Position numbers and translations under genes: made by a program
Notes under the pieces: generated by a model
Database searches by the model: none
What the model was told of the DNA's origin: nothing
Seen by the model: only the letters and a program-made list of their open reading frames with translations
Shown here: positions 1-8,625 of the stretch, one piece after another
How positions within the stretch are numbered: position 1 is the stretch's first letter
Layout: each line of letters opens with the position of its first letter
From: Streptomyces sp. DHE7-1
GTDB lineage: Bacteria; Actinomycetota; Actinomycetes; Streptomycetales; Streptomycetaceae
Assembly: GCA_016432725.1 (NCBI GenBank)
Contig: JACJDG010000003.1
Span: 5,424,001-5,488,000 of the forward strand
Direction: 5' to 3'
Length of the DNA stretch: 64,000 bases

Positions 1-697
1 TTGTCCAGCACCATCCTCGGCACGTCCACGCTGAGCCAGCTGTCGGCGTTGACCTGCCCGGGGACGTTGGCGCAGCCGGTGTCGACACCGGCCAGCAGGT
101 TGGTGCGCGGCGCGACCAGGATGAAGGGCGCCACCCGGCCGTCGCGCATCAGCGGCAGCAGCTGCTCGTGGGCCCCCAGCGCGCCGAACCAGGCCTTCGC
201 CGAGCCGGGGTAGCCCGGCAGCAGCTCCACGACCGGGAACCTCCGGTGCCGGTAGGCGGGCCGGCCGTACTGGGGCGGCAGCCATACGTAGACCTCCGCG
301 TTCACGCCGGAGACCCGCCCCGGAGCTGCGTGACGCGTACCCCGCCGGCCGAGCGCATCCCGGCGCCGTCGGCCGGCCGGAAGTTCTGCGCGACCCTGGG
401 CAGCCGCTTCAGGGCGATCCCGCCGGTGCCGTCCCGGCCGAGGTCGGCGGCCTGCTGGACGTGGTCGCCGGTGCCGACGAGGTCGGCCCAGTTGTCGTAG
501 AGGCCGTTCTGGTTGTTGACCAGCACGAAGACCAGCGTGACGGCCGTGCCCTGGGCGAACAGCAGCATCAGCACTCGGGCCGCGGCGCGCAGCGGCTTCG
601 GTCCGGGCGTCCTCGACCACAGCAGCAGCGGCAGTATGAGGGCGACCACGGAGAGCACGACGATCGTGCAGAGGAACGGAGTCCCGGTGAGGCTCAT
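1..697 (-). CDS. Membrane-anchored esterase (alpha/beta hydrolase), partial, frame break
   Basis: Putative esterase-family alpha/beta hydrolase that runs off the left edge; only the N-terminal part is visible. From ATG 697 there are two hydrophobic segments (about residues 8-25 and 36-52), a linker, then the start of the hydrolase domain, where VVELLPGYPGSAKAW and ILVAPRTN resemble the family core. The frame breaks at the C run 318-321; adding one base joins the membrane part to the hydrolase part. An in-frame GTG at 748 is an alternative start, but ATG 697 sits behind a GGGG stretch. It probably acts on acyl esters at the outer face of the membrane. The substrate cannot be read from the sequence. 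Confidence 0.7.
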
Positions 698-873
698 GTC
701 CCCATAGAGGGTGATCGTCGGTCGGGGGTTGTGGACGTGTCCGGACACTTACCTGGAAATTGCCGGAATCTCACCCGGGGGCCCTCCGGGCTGGTCCGTG
801 TGGCCGGACCGCGTTCACCCGGCCCCGACATCAAAAGCTACCGCTTAGTAATTTCCTGTTGTACCGTTCACCC

Positions 874-1737
874 ATGCCAGAAGCAGCTTCCGCCCCCTCC
901 CCGTCGCGGGCCGTGATCGGCGACAGCGAGTTCGACCGTGACACGGCGGTCACCCGGCGCGAGACCGGTGTCTACGACATCGACCTCTCGGCCGGCTGGA
1001 CCATCATCAACGCCGTCAACGGCGGCTATCTGCTGGCCGTCCTCGGCAGGGCCCTCGCGGACACCCTCCCGCACCCGGACCCCTTCACGGTCTCCGCGCA
1101 CTACCTGACCGCCTCCCAGCCGGGCCCGGCGGTCGTCCGCACCCAGACCGTCCGCACCGGCCGCACCCTCTCCACGGGCCAGGCCTCGCTCCTCCAGTAC
1201 GACGACGCGGGCAACGAGGTCGAGCGGATCCGTGTCCTCGCCTCGTACGGTGACCTCGCCGGCCTGCCCGACGACGTCCGTACGACGGCCACCCCGCCGG
1301 CGATCCCGCCGCTGGACCAGTGCTTCGGCCCGCAGGACGGCCCCGCCCCGGTCGAGGGCAGCTCGGCCATCGCCGACCGGCTGATGCTCAAGCTGGACCC
1401 CGCCACCCTCGGCTGGGCGCTCGGCGCGCCCTCCGGCAAGGGCGAGATGCGGGCCTGGTTCGGGCTGGCCGACGGCCGCGACGCCGACCCGCTCTCGCTG
1501 CTGCTCGCGGTGGACGCGCTGCCGCCCACCGCCTTCGAGATCGGCCTCAAGGGCTGGGTGCCCACGGTGGAACTCACCGTCCACGTCCGGCACCGCCCGG
1601 CCCCCGGACCGCTGCGGGTGTCGATCACCACCCGCAACCTGGCCGGCGGGTTCCTGGAGGAGGACGCCGAGGTCTGGGACAGCGCGGACCGGCTGGTCGC
1701 CCAGTCCCGGCAGCTCGCCCGGGTCAGGCTCGGCTGA
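874..1737 (+). CDS. Thioesterase family protein (TesB/hotdog-like)
   Basis: Predicted 287-residue acyl-CoA thioesterase-like protein with two hotdog-type halves. The N-terminal half contains INAVNGGYLLAVLGRA and FTVSAHYL, the usual TesB-like pattern; the C-terminal half ends with WDSADRLVAQSRQLARV, typical of these proteins. The length fits the family. ATG 874 is preceded by TACCGT (862-867) and no Shine-Dalgarno, so the mRNA may be leaderless. The 3' end overlaps the convergent gene at 1724 by 14 bp. The likely role is hydrolysis of acyl-CoA thioesters in the cytoplasm; chain-length preference is unknown. Confidence 0.8.
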   Translation: MPEAASAPSPSRAVIGDSEFDRDTAVTRRETGVYDIDLSAGWTIINAVNGGYLLAVLGRALADTLPHPDPFTVSAHYLTASQPGPAVVRTQTVRTGRTLSTGQASLLQYDDAGNEVERIRVLASYGDLAGLPDDVRTTATPPAIPPLDQCFGPQDGPAPVEGSSAIADRLMLKLDPATLGWALGAPSGKGEMRAWFGLADGRDADPLSLLLAVDALPPTAFEIGLKGWVPTVELTVHVRHRPAPGPLRVSITTRNLAGGFLEEDAEVWDSADRLVAQSRQLARVRLG

Positions 1738-2320
1738 GCGGGGTGCGGCCCAGCCAGGCCGCCAGCCGCTCGTAGGTACCGGCGCCCTCGGGGGCGCCGG
1801 TACGGGCGGCGAACGGCGTGGCGGCGTCCCGCGGCCTCGAGTCGGGCAGCACCCGGCGGGCGTTGGCGAGCGAGAACTCGGCCAGTTCCGGGTCGAGTTC
1901 CCACGGGTGGCCGAGGGCCTCGGCGAGGTCCCAGGTGTGCGTCACGATCTCCATCACATAGCCCGACAGCGCCGCGTGGCCCGGGACCTCGCCCCACGGC
2001 ACGCGTACCGTCGCCACCATGCGCTCGTCGCTCTCCCAGGCCCCGAGCACCCGGACCCTGACCTCGTCGTAGGCCGCCGCCCAGCCGTCGTCGGCGACAC
2101 CGTCGGTGGACGGGTCGACGGCGAGCCCGTCACCGCCCTCGCCGACCACCGCGATCCGCCGGGTGCCGCCGACGACGTGCCCGAGCAGACCGCGGACGTC
2201 GAACTCGGAACACGGGGTGGGCCGGGCGAGGTCCTCGGGGCGCACGGTCTTGATGAGCGCGGCCGCCTGCTCGGTGGCGCGGACGTAGTAGGGACGCGGG
2301 TCGGTGAACTCGTTCGTCAT
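1724..2320 (-). CDS. TIGR03086-type metal-binding / DinB-like protein
   Basis: A 198-residue protein of the mycothiol-dependent maleylpyruvate isomerase/DinB-like helical-bundle superfamily (TIGR03086 type). Evidence is the N-terminal PTPCSEFDVRGLLGHVVGG block, with a His in the expected metal-ligand position, and EIVTHTWDLAEALG with the second metal-site His and Asp. ATG 2320 has a GAGAGG ribosome site just upstream. It is divergent from the WYL-family regulator at 2421, which probably controls it. In actinobacteria this superfamily often links to thiol or xenobiotic metabolism, but no substrate can be assigned here. Confidence 0.75.
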   Translation of the reverse strand: MTNEFTDPRPYYVRATEQAAALIKTVRPEDLARPTPCSEFDVRGLLGHVVGGTRRIAVVGEGGDGLAVDPSTDGVADDGWAAAYDEVRVRVLGAWESDERMVATVRVPWGEVPGHAALSGYVMEIVTHTWDLAEALGHPWELDPELAEFSLANARRVLPDSRPRDAATPFAARTGAPEGAGTYERLAAWLGRTPLSRA

Positions 2321-2420
2321 GACATGCCTCTCGGTGAGTCGGTGCGCCGAGCATCCACGGATAACCTGACACCTGCCGTCAACATTTGCGCGCAGCGGGA
2401 CGCGGCGGGATTCTGGGCGC

Positions 2421-3400
2421 GTGAAGTCCGACCGGCTGCTGTCGATCCTGCTGCTCCTGCAGACCCGCGGGCGCGTTCCGGCGCGCGAACTGGCGGACCG
2501 GCTCGAGGTGTCGGTGCGCACCATCTACCGGGACGTCGAGGCCCTGTCGGCGTCCGGCGTGCCGGTGTACGCCGAGCGCGGCCGGCACGGCGGCATCGAA
2601 CTCCTCGCCGGTTTCCGCACCGACGTCACCGGTCTGACCGCGGACGAGTCCCGGGCGCTGTTCATCCTGGCCGCGCAGGGCGCCCACGCGGCGCTCGGCC
2701 TGGACACCGCGCTCGGCTCCGCCCTGCGCAAGGTCATGGCCGCCCTGCCCGCACCGCACCGGCCCGCCGCCGAGGTCACCAGCCGGCGCATCCTGGTCGA
2801 CGCCACCCGCTGGCTCGGCGGCCCCCAGCAGGCAGTGGACCTGGAGGTGCTGCAGGACGCGGTCTTCGCCGACCGGCGGCTGCGGCTGCGCTACCGGCAC
2901 AGCGGTGACCGGGAGCCGAGCACGTACACCGTGGACCCGTACGGCCTGGTCGCCAAGGCCGGGGTCTGGTACCTGGTCGCCGACCGACGGGGCGCCCCCG
3001 GCTGTTCCGTGCCGACCGGGTGCGTTCGGCCCGTCCGCTCGACGATCCCGTGCGGCGGCGGCCCGGTGTCGAACTCGCCGACGTCTGGGAGGTGCTGCGC
3101 CGGCAGGTGGAGGAGCGGCCGGGGGACGGCGTCGACGTCACCGTGCGGGTGCGGCGCGAACGCCTCGACATGTTCCGGCGCATGGCCGCCGCGCAACTGA
3201 CCGAGGTCCCCGACGACGACGGGGTGAGCGACTGGGTCACCGCCCGGATGTCCTACCCGGTGCTGCGCGCGGTGCGCCAACTGCTGGGCTTCTCCGACCA
3301 GGTGGAGGTCGTCGGCCCGCCCGAGGCGCGCGCCGAACTGCTGCGGGCGGTCCGCTCCGTCACGGCCCTGTACCGGGAGGCCGCTCCGGACGCCGGCTGA
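2421..3400 (+). CDS. HTH-WYL transcriptional regulator (YafY type), frame break
   Basis: Transcriptional regulator with an N-terminal DeoR-like winged helix (residues 1-60, ARELADRLEVSVRTIYRDVE) and a WYL effector domain (about 140-230, YTVDPYGLVAKAGVWYLVA). The frame breaks at the C run 2995-2999. One extra C continues the protein as RLFRADRVRSARPL through the C-terminal WCX-like part to the stop at 3400, giving 326 residues, a normal family length. GTG 2421 is the start. The gene is divergent from the DinB-like gene, with about 100 bp between them for shared control. WYL regulators usually sense a small ligand or nucleic acid; the signal here is unknown. Confidence 0.8.
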
Positions 3401-3540
3401 AGTTCCCGGTCGGCGGGAGTAGTTGGGACGCGCTTTGCCCGATCGACAGCGCCGGCACAGGGGAGGGCCAGGAACGCCCCATGCTCCGCTGGTTCAGTGC
3501 CCGCCTCAGGTCTTCCTCGTCCTCCGTGGAGCCGTCCCTC

Positions 3541-3908
3541 ATGAAGCGTGCCCGCCTTCTCCCCGCCGCCGCCCTGCTGGCGCTCTCCCCGCTGCTGCTG
3601 ACCGCGTGCGGCTCGGACGGCTCCTCCTCCCCGGCCGGCGGCTCCGGGCAGCAGGCCTGCCGGGCGCCCTCCGGCAGGACGACCGGCTCCGGCCGCCCCG
3701 GCGGGTTGCCGTCCGGCGCGCCCTCGGGGGCCTCCACCGCCCGGCCGTCCGGAGCGCCCTCGGGATGCCGAGCGGTGCGCCCAGTGGTGCGCCGGGCGGC
3801 GTGCCCGGCGGCGGTGAGGGCGGTCCCGGTGGCGGTCGGGGCGGCGGCTGCGGCGGGCCCGGTGGGCAGCAGGAGGGGCGGGCCGGGGGACAGGCGCGGC
3901 AGGGCTGA
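3541..3908 (+). CDS. Small Gly/Pro/Ser-rich lipoprotein, frame break
   Basis: Short predicted lipoprotein. MKRARLLPAAALLALSPLLL is followed by a TACG lipobox, so Cys 22 would be lipidated and the protein held on the outer face of the membrane. The rest is low complexity, with repeated SGAPSG and GGPGGG units. The reading frame breaks at the GGG at 3762-3764; adding one G keeps the PSGAPSGAPGG repeat going to a stop at 3908 (about 122 residues), while the unrepaired frame turns into unrelated Arg/Val-rich sequence. No enzymatic domain is visible. An upstream in-frame ATG (3481) lacks a signal-like context. Confidence 0.6.
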
Positions 3909-3937
3909 CGGGACCGGAGGCGCCGGACCGGCGGGGG

Positions 3938-4564
3938 TCAGTCCAGCCAGTGGTGGCGGCCGATGCTGATGAGCCTCAACTGCCGCCGGGCGAGCAGGGT
4001 GACGCGCTCCCGCTCGTCCTCCGGCGCCTCCAGCGACTCCAGGAACAGGGAGGCGGTCAGCAGCATCTGGTCCACATAGAGGTGCGCGAGCATCCGCAGG
4101 TCGTCCTCGTTCCAGCCCCGCGCCTCCGGGTCGTTCGCCAGCTCGGCCTTCACCTCCTCGGCGAAACGGGCCAGTTGGTCGCGGATGGCCTCGCGCACCG
4201 GCTGGACTCCGCCATGTCGCTCGCGGGCGATGAAACGGACGTGAGCGGGGTACGCGTCGACGTGGCGGGCGATCAGCTCGACGGCGCGCGTGATGCGCTC
4301 CCCGCTGTCGCCGGCCGCGGACACCGTCGTCCGCACCATCGGATGCAGGCTGCCCAGTGCCTCGTCGACCAGGGCCACGCCCAGGTCGGCGGTGGAGCGG
4401 AAGTGCCGGTAGAAGGCGGTCGGGGCGACCCCGACGGCCCGGGTGACCTCGCGCAGGCCGAGGCTGCTCAGACTCTGCTCCTCCAGCAGTACGAGCGCCG
4501 CGTCCAGAAACGCCTGCCGCGTCTTCTGCTTCTGGGCCTGCCGGATGCCGAGGGTGTGACTCAT
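3938..4564 (-). CDS. TetR-family repressor, FabR/DesT-like
   Basis: A 208-residue TetR regulator. The N-terminal HTH (residues 10-60, REVTRAVGVAPTAFYRHF) and the C-terminal QLRLISIGRHHWLD tail resemble the FabR/DesT repressors that tune fatty-acid desaturation in Proteobacteria. The ATG is at 4564. The gene is divergent from two small membrane-protein genes, and the space between holds repeated AACAACTGTT motifs and a GTGAAC palindrome close to known DesT-type sites. It probably represses itself and the divergent operon in response to a lipid-related ligand. The family resemblance is seen; ligand and targets are inferred. Confidence 0.8.
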   Translation of the reverse strand: MSHTLGIRQAQKQKTRQAFLDAALVLLEEQSLSSLGLREVTRAVGVAPTAFYRHFRSTADLGVALVDEALGSLHPMVRTTVSAAGDSGERITRAVELIARHVDAYPAHVRFIARERHGGVQPVREAIRDQLARFAEEVKAELANDPEARGWNEDDLRMLAHLYVDQMLLTASLFLESLEAPEDERERVTLLARRQLRLISIGRHHWLD

Positions 4565-4571
4565 GTCATCC

Positions 4572-4656
4572 AGTTAACAACTGTTCTCTGGAATTGGGAA
4601 GCCGGGAGACGCGCTAGACTCTAAGTCAGTGAACAACTGTTACTACAACTGTTCAC
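4572..4656. promoter_or_regulatory. Divergent promoter with FabR/DesT-like operators
   Basis: A near-palindrome at 4629-4656 has outer arms GTGAACA and TGTTCAC with ACAACTGTT repeats inside. A related half (GTTAACAACTGTTC) lies at 4573-4586, next to the regulator start. A -10 box TAGACT (4615-4620) places the rightward start site next to the palindrome, so bound repressor would block transcription of 4709-5187. The half-site AGTGAAC resembles DesT operators. Confidence 0.55.
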
Positions 4657-4708
4657 CGAAGGTTCACACGCGAACAACACGAGGCAACTCGGAGGGGGAT
4701 CTCATCCC

Positions 4709-4876
4709 ATGCTGTTCCTCGTCGCCGCACTCATGCTGCTCGGTGTCGTGCTGGGCACCGTCGCCCACGCGCCGCTGACCGTCACCGCCGCCGCGGCCGC
4801 CGTCATCGCCGTCTGGCTCGGCATCTTCGCGATCCGCGAGCGCCACGGCCGCCGCCGCCACACCTCGGCCAACTGA
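4709..4876 (+). CDS. Small two-span membrane protein (55 aa)
   Basis: A 55-residue protein starting MLFLVAALMLLGVVLG, with a second hydrophobic segment (about residues 27-45) and a short Arg/His-rich tail ending RRRHTSAN. The ATG at 4709 has a strong GGAGGGGG ribosome site at 4691-4698. It lies 32 bp upstream of the DUF4190 gene and behind the TetR operator, so it is probably the first gene of a two-gene membrane operon. No known domain is recognised. Confidence 0.65.
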   Translation: MLFLVAALMLLGVVLGTVAHAPLTVTAAAAAVIAVWLGIFAIRERHGRRRHTSAN

Positions 4877-4908
4877 CCGTCCGCACCGACTTCCAGGAGC
4901 TGAGCACC

Positions 4909-5187
4909 ATGCAACTCACCGCACCGGCCTCGGGCCGCACGGAGAACCGCCCGGCCACGCGGGACGCCGACGGGATGGCCGTGGCGTCCTTCATCCTGGG
5001 CCTCCTCGGCCTGCTCGTCCTCAACGTCTTCCTCGGCCCGGTCGCCATCGTCCTGGCCGCCGTCGCCCTCTGGCGCGGCACGTCCCGCCGTGGCCGTGCC
5101 TGGCTGGGTCTGACCCTGGGCGTCGCCGACCTCGCGGTCCTGGGCCTCGCGATGGACCTGTCCAACACGGTGTCCTGGAGCCTGTGA
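4909..5187 (+). CDS. DUF4190-type small membrane protein
   Basis: A 92-residue protein with the DUF4190 pattern: a polar N-terminus, then GMAVASFILGLLGLLVLNVFLG and a second span ending in GLTLGVADLAVLGLAM. Two transmembrane helices are predicted. It follows the 55-residue membrane protein, probably in the same transcript under the divergent FabR-like repressor. The family has no established biochemical role; the setting suggests an envelope function linked to membrane lipid state. Confidence 0.75.
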   Translation: MQLTAPASGRTENRPATRDADGMAVASFILGLLGLLVLNVFLGPVAIVLAAVALWRGTSRRGRAWLGLTLGVADLAVLGLAMDLSNTVSWSL

Positions 5188-5284
5188 GGCGACCGGCGTG
5201 CCGCCGGGCCCGGCCCCGGCGCGGGCGAGGTGCGCCCGGGGGCGGCCGAGGTCACCGTGAGGGCGCCGTAGAATCGGCGTCACC

Positions 5285-6454
5285 ATGGCTTACCTCGACC
5301 ACGCCGCGACGACCCCGATGCTCCCGGAGGCGGCAGAGGCGCTGACCGCCCAGCTGAGCATCACGGGCAACGCCTCCTCCCTCCACGCGTCCGGCCGCAC
5401 GGCCCGCCGTACGGTCGAGGAGTCCCGCGAGACCCTGGCGGAGGCACTGGGCGCCCGCCCCAGCGAGGTGGTCTTCACCTCGGGCGGCACCGAGGCCGAC
5501 AACCTCGCGGTGAAGGGCCTGTACTGGGCCCGCCGCGCCGCCGACCCGGCCCGCACCCGGGTCCTCGCCAGCCCCGTCGAGCACCACGCCGTCCTCGACG
5601 CCGTGCACTGGCTCGGTGAGCACGAGGGCGCCACCGTCGAGTACCTCCCCGTCGACTCCCATGGCCGCGTCCACGCCGACGCGCTGCGCGAGGCCATCGC
5701 CCGCGACCCCGGCAGTGTCGCCCTGGCCACCGTGATGTGGGCCAACAACGAGATCGGCACCGTCATGCCGGTCCGCGAACTGGCCGACGTCGCGGCCGAG
5801 TTCGACGTCCCGCTGCACGCCGACGCGGTCCAGGCCTTCGGTCAGGTCCCGGTCGGCTTCGCCGACTCCGGTCTCGCCGCCCTCACCGTGTCGGGCCACA
5901 AGATCGGCGGCCCGTACGGCATCGGCGCGCTGCTTCTCGGACGCGAGTACACCCCGGTGCCCGTCCTGCACGGCGGCGGCCAGGAGCGCCACGTCCGCTC
6001 CGGCACCCTCGACGTGCCCGCCGTGGCCTCCTTCGCGGTGGCCGGCCGGCTCGCCGCCGAGCAGCGCGACTGGTTCGCCCGTGAGATCGGCGCCCTGCGC
6101 GACCAGTTGGTGGAGGCCGTCCGCGCGGCCGTACCGGACGCGATCCTCGGCGGCGACCCGGCGCCCGGCGGCCGCCTCCCGGCCAACGCCCACTTCACCT
6201 TCCCCGGCTGCGAGGGCGACTCCCTGCTGCTCCTGCTGGACGCCCAGGGCATCGAGTGCTCCACCGGTTCCGCCTGCACCGCGGGCGTCGCCCAGCCCAG
6301 CCACGTGCTGCTCGCCACCGGCACCGACCCGGACCTGGCCCGCGGCACCCTGCGCTTCTCCCTCGGGCACACCTCGACGGAGGCGGACGTGGAGGCGGTC
6401 GCCAAGGCCATCGGCCCCGCGGTGGAACGCGCGCGGGCGGCCGGGCTCAGCTGA
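5285..6454 (+). CDS. Cysteine desulfurase (NifS/IscS-like)
   Basis: PLP-dependent cysteine desulfurase, 389 residues, removing sulfur from cysteine as an enzyme-bound persulfide. The N-terminus has the family AYLDHAATTP. Lys206 in SGHKIGGPYG is the PLP Schiff-base lysine, and Cys331 in STGSACTAG is the persulfide-carrying cysteine on the mobile loop. mnmA lies just downstream beyond one reverse-strand gene, so tRNA thiolation is a likely sulfur destination; Fe-S cluster and thiamin supply are possible. A TAGAAT -10 box at 5269-5274 lies close to the ATG, so the leader is very short. The 3' end meets a TPP riboswitch on the opposite strand. Confidence 0.92.
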   Translation: MAYLDHAATTPMLPEAAEALTAQLSITGNASSLHASGRTARRTVEESRETLAEALGARPSEVVFTSGGTEADNLAVKGLYWARRAADPARTRVLASPVEHHAVLDAVHWLGEHEGATVEYLPVDSHGRVHADALREAIARDPGSVALATVMWANNEIGTVMPVRELADVAAEFDVPLHADAVQAFGQVPVGFADSGLAALTVSGHKIGGPYGIGALLLGREYTPVPVLHGGGQERHVRSGTLDVPAVASFAVAGRLAAEQRDWFAREIGALRDQLVEAVRAAVPDAILGGDPAPGGRLPANAHFTFPGCEGDSLLLLLDAQGIECSTGSACTAGVAQPSHVLLATGTDPDLARGTLRFSLGHTSTEADVEAVAKAIGPAVERARAAGLS

Positions 6455-6456
6455 GC

Positions 6457-6490
6457 GGCGTGCGCCTGGCCACGGGGCCCGGCGCACGCC
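6457..6490. terminator. Hairpin terminator shared by both strands
   Basis: Perfect 10-bp inverted repeat GGCGTGCGCC (6457-6466) and GGCGCACGCC (6481-6490), three bases after the cysteine desulfurase stop. It has no T-run, as is usual in Streptomyces. On the minus strand it comes about 15 nt after the TPP aptamer, where a riboswitch expression platform would sit. Confidence 0.7.
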
Positions 6491-6504
6491 GGAGACCTAC
6501 GAAA

Positions 6505-6625
6505 CGGGTTCCCTTCGCCGGTATTGCCCGGATCAGGTGGCTGGGGGTCGCCTTCCGGTCCAGTCCCTGCGACCTTCCGGCCTCTCAGTCCTAGCGCCGA
6601 CGTCGGCCCCGGCGGAAGCCTCGTG
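6505..6625 (-). ncRNA. TPP riboswitch (THI element), antisense to the desulfurase 3' end
   Basis: Read on the minus strand, 6510-6537 gives CCTGATCCGGGCAATACC then GGCGAAGGGA, the 3' core of the thiamin pyrophosphate aptamer. The other hallmark, CTGAGA, lies at 6583-6588. A GCTTCC segment near 6620 could pair with GGGAA to form P1, though the 5' GGGGTGC signature is only approximate. No minus-strand gene follows: the next feature is a hairpin and then the 3' end of the plus-strand cysteine desulfurase. A minus-strand -10 TATCCT (6687-6692) could drive it, or it may be read from the amidase gene. Confidence 0.72.
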
Positions 6626-6744
6626 CCTCTCGCAGAAGTCGGCTACGCCGCTGTAACTCCCTCACTCGTCCCGTAGGCCTGCTCCCAGGATAGAACTTCT
6701 CCTTTCGGGCAAAAAGGGGCGAAACCTTGATTTTTTCCAGGCGA

Positions 6745-7379
6745 TCACCTCGCCTGCCGCACCAGCCCCATGTAGCGCTTCCAGTCCCAGTGCGGCCCCG
6801 GATCCGTGTGGTCCGTCCCGGCACCTGCACGTGCCCGATGACGTGCTCCCGGTCGCGGGGGATGCCGTACCGCGCGCAGATCGCGGCCGTCAGCCGCGCC
6901 GACGCGGCGTACATCGCGTCCGTGAAGGAGGAGGCGTCCTCCACGAAGCCCTCGTGCTCGATGCCGACACTGCGCTCGTTGTACTCCCGGTTGCCGGCGT
7001 GGAACGCCACGTCCAGCTCCCGTATGAGCTGGGTGACCCGCCCGTCCCTGCGCACGATGTAGTGCGCCGCGGCGCCGTGCGCCGGGTCCTGGAAGGCCCG
7101 CACGGCGCTCTGGTAGCCGCCCTGCGTGACATGGACGACGACGCGGTCCACGGTGTAGTCGTCCGGGCGGTCGGCCCGGCGGTAGTTCGCCGGGTCCGCC
7201 GCGGTCCAGCGCGCGCCCCCGAAGTCCACCGCACCGGCCACCCGTGACTTCTCCACCCCGGGCAGCCGCCACCACACGTGGGACAGCTCCTCCCGGGCCA
7301 GCGCGGCAGTGCCCACGGCGGCCGCCAGCCCGCCGATGAGCAGCGCCCGCCGCCCCGGCCGCCGGTCCGTGTCGGTCAT
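6745..7379 (-). CDS. Secreted N-acetylmuramoyl-L-alanine amidase (Amidase_2/PGRP), frame break
   Basis: Peptidoglycan amidase of about 211 residues, cutting between MurNAc and the stem peptide. It has a Tat-like signal (RRPGRRALLIGGLAAAVGTA) followed by an Amidase_2 domain: VVVHVTQGG carries the first zinc His, HYIVRRDGRVTQLI and SVGIEHEGFV are family blocks, and the last zinc ligand lies in TDHTDPGPHWDW. The frame breaks at the C run 6817-6819; one extra base restores the zinc-site tail and the ending WKRYMGLVRQAR. ATG 7379 has GGGGGTGA upstream. It acts outside the cell, in wall turnover or fragment recycling. Confidence 0.85.
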
Positions 7380-7472
7380 GGTCACCCCCGCGTAGAGCCT
7401 GCCCCGCCCGCCGTGATCGTCAACGGATGTGCGGCGGTCCGGGTTCCCGGGGCCCCGTACCCTGGAAGCGTT

Positions 7473-8597
7473 ATGACTGAGACCCCGCAGCGCCCCCTCC
7501 GCGTCCTCGCCGCCATGTCCGGCGGCGTCGACTCCGCCGTCGCCGCCGCGCGTGCCGCGGAAGCCGGGCACGACGTCACCGGCGTCCACCTCGCGCTCTC
7601 CGCGAACCCGCAGTCCTTCCGCACCGGCGCGCGGGGCTGTTGCACCATCGAGGACTCGCGCGACGCCCGCCGCGCCGCCGACGTCATCGGCATCCCGTTC
7701 TACGTCTGGGACCTCGCCGACCGCTTCCGCGAGGACGTCGTCGAGGACTTCGTCGCCGAGTACGAGGCCGGCCGCACCCCCAACCCCTGCCTGCGCTGCA
7801 ACGAGAAGATCAAGTTCGCGGCGCTGCTGGACAAGGCGCTCGCCCTCGGCTTCGACGCCGTCTGCACCGGTCACTACGCCCAGGTGATCACGCGGGAGGA
7901 CGGCTCGCGCGAGCTGCACCGGGCCTCCGACATGGCCAAGGACCAGAGCTACGTCCTCGGCGTGCTCGACGAGCGGCAGCTCGCCCACGCGCTGTTCCCG
8001 CTCGGCGACACGGTCACCACCAAGGACGAGATCCGCGCCGAGGCCGAGCGCCGGGGCCTCGCCGTCGCCAAGAAGCCGGACTCGCACGACATCTGCTTCA
8101 TCGCCGACGGCGACACCCAGGGCTTCCTGGCCGGCCGGCTCGGCAAGGCCGAAGGGGACATCGTCGACGAGTCCGGCGCGGTCGTCGGCTCCCACGAGGG
8201 CGCCTACGGCTTCACCATCGGCCAGCGCAAGGGCCTGCGGCTGGGCACCCCGGCGCCCGACGGCAAGCCGCGCTACGTCCTCGACATCTCCCCGGTGAAC
8301 AACACCGTGACCGTCGGCCCGGCCGCCGCCCTGGACGTCACCGCCCTGACGGCGGTCAAGCCGCGCTGGTGCGGCACCGCCCCGGCCGGCCCCGGCACCT
8401 ACACCGCCCAGCTCCGCGCCCACGGCGGCGAGACCGAGGTGACGGCGGAACTCGCCGACGGCACCCTCGAGGTGTCGTTCACCGAGCCGGTCAGGGGCGT
8501 CGCCCCCGGCCAGGCGATCGTGCTGTACGACGGCACGCGCGTGGTCGGCTCGGCGACGATCGCGTCGACGGTGCGGGCGCAGGCCCCCGTGGCCTGA
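7473..8597 (+). CDS. mnmA: tRNA-specific 2-thiouridylase MnmA
   Basis: MnmA (TrmU), 374 residues, puts sulfur on uridine 34 of Lys, Glu and Gln tRNAs in an ATP-dependent reaction. The PP-loop is MSGGVDSAV (residues 10-18). Cys106 in NPCLRCNEKIKF and Cys208 in SHDICFIADG form the catalytic cysteine pair, and the central FTIGQRKGLRLG and C-terminal beta-barrel blocks are present. The length is normal. ATG 7473 follows a TACCCT box (7458-7463), so the leader is absent or only a few bases. The nearby cysteine desulfurase is the probable sulfur donor. The adjacent amidase gene is divergent. Confidence 0.95.
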   Translation: MTETPQRPLRVLAAMSGGVDSAVAAARAAEAGHDVTGVHLALSANPQSFRTGARGCCTIEDSRDARRAADVIGIPFYVWDLADRFREDVVEDFVAEYEAGRTPNPCLRCNEKIKFAALLDKALALGFDAVCTGHYAQVITREDGSRELHRASDMAKDQSYVLGVLDERQLAHALFPLGDTVTTKDEIRAEAERRGLAVAKKPDSHDICFIADGDTQGFLAGRLGKAEGDIVDESGAVVGSHEGAYGFTIGQRKGLRLGTPAPDGKPRYVLDISPVNNTVTVGPAAALDVTALTAVKPRWCGTAPAGPGTYTAQLRAHGGETEVTAELADGTLEVSFTEPVRGVAPGQAIVLYDGTRVVGSATIASTVRAQAPVA

Positions 8598-8625
8598 GGA
8601 CACCCCGGGCGCCGGCGCCCGGCCC

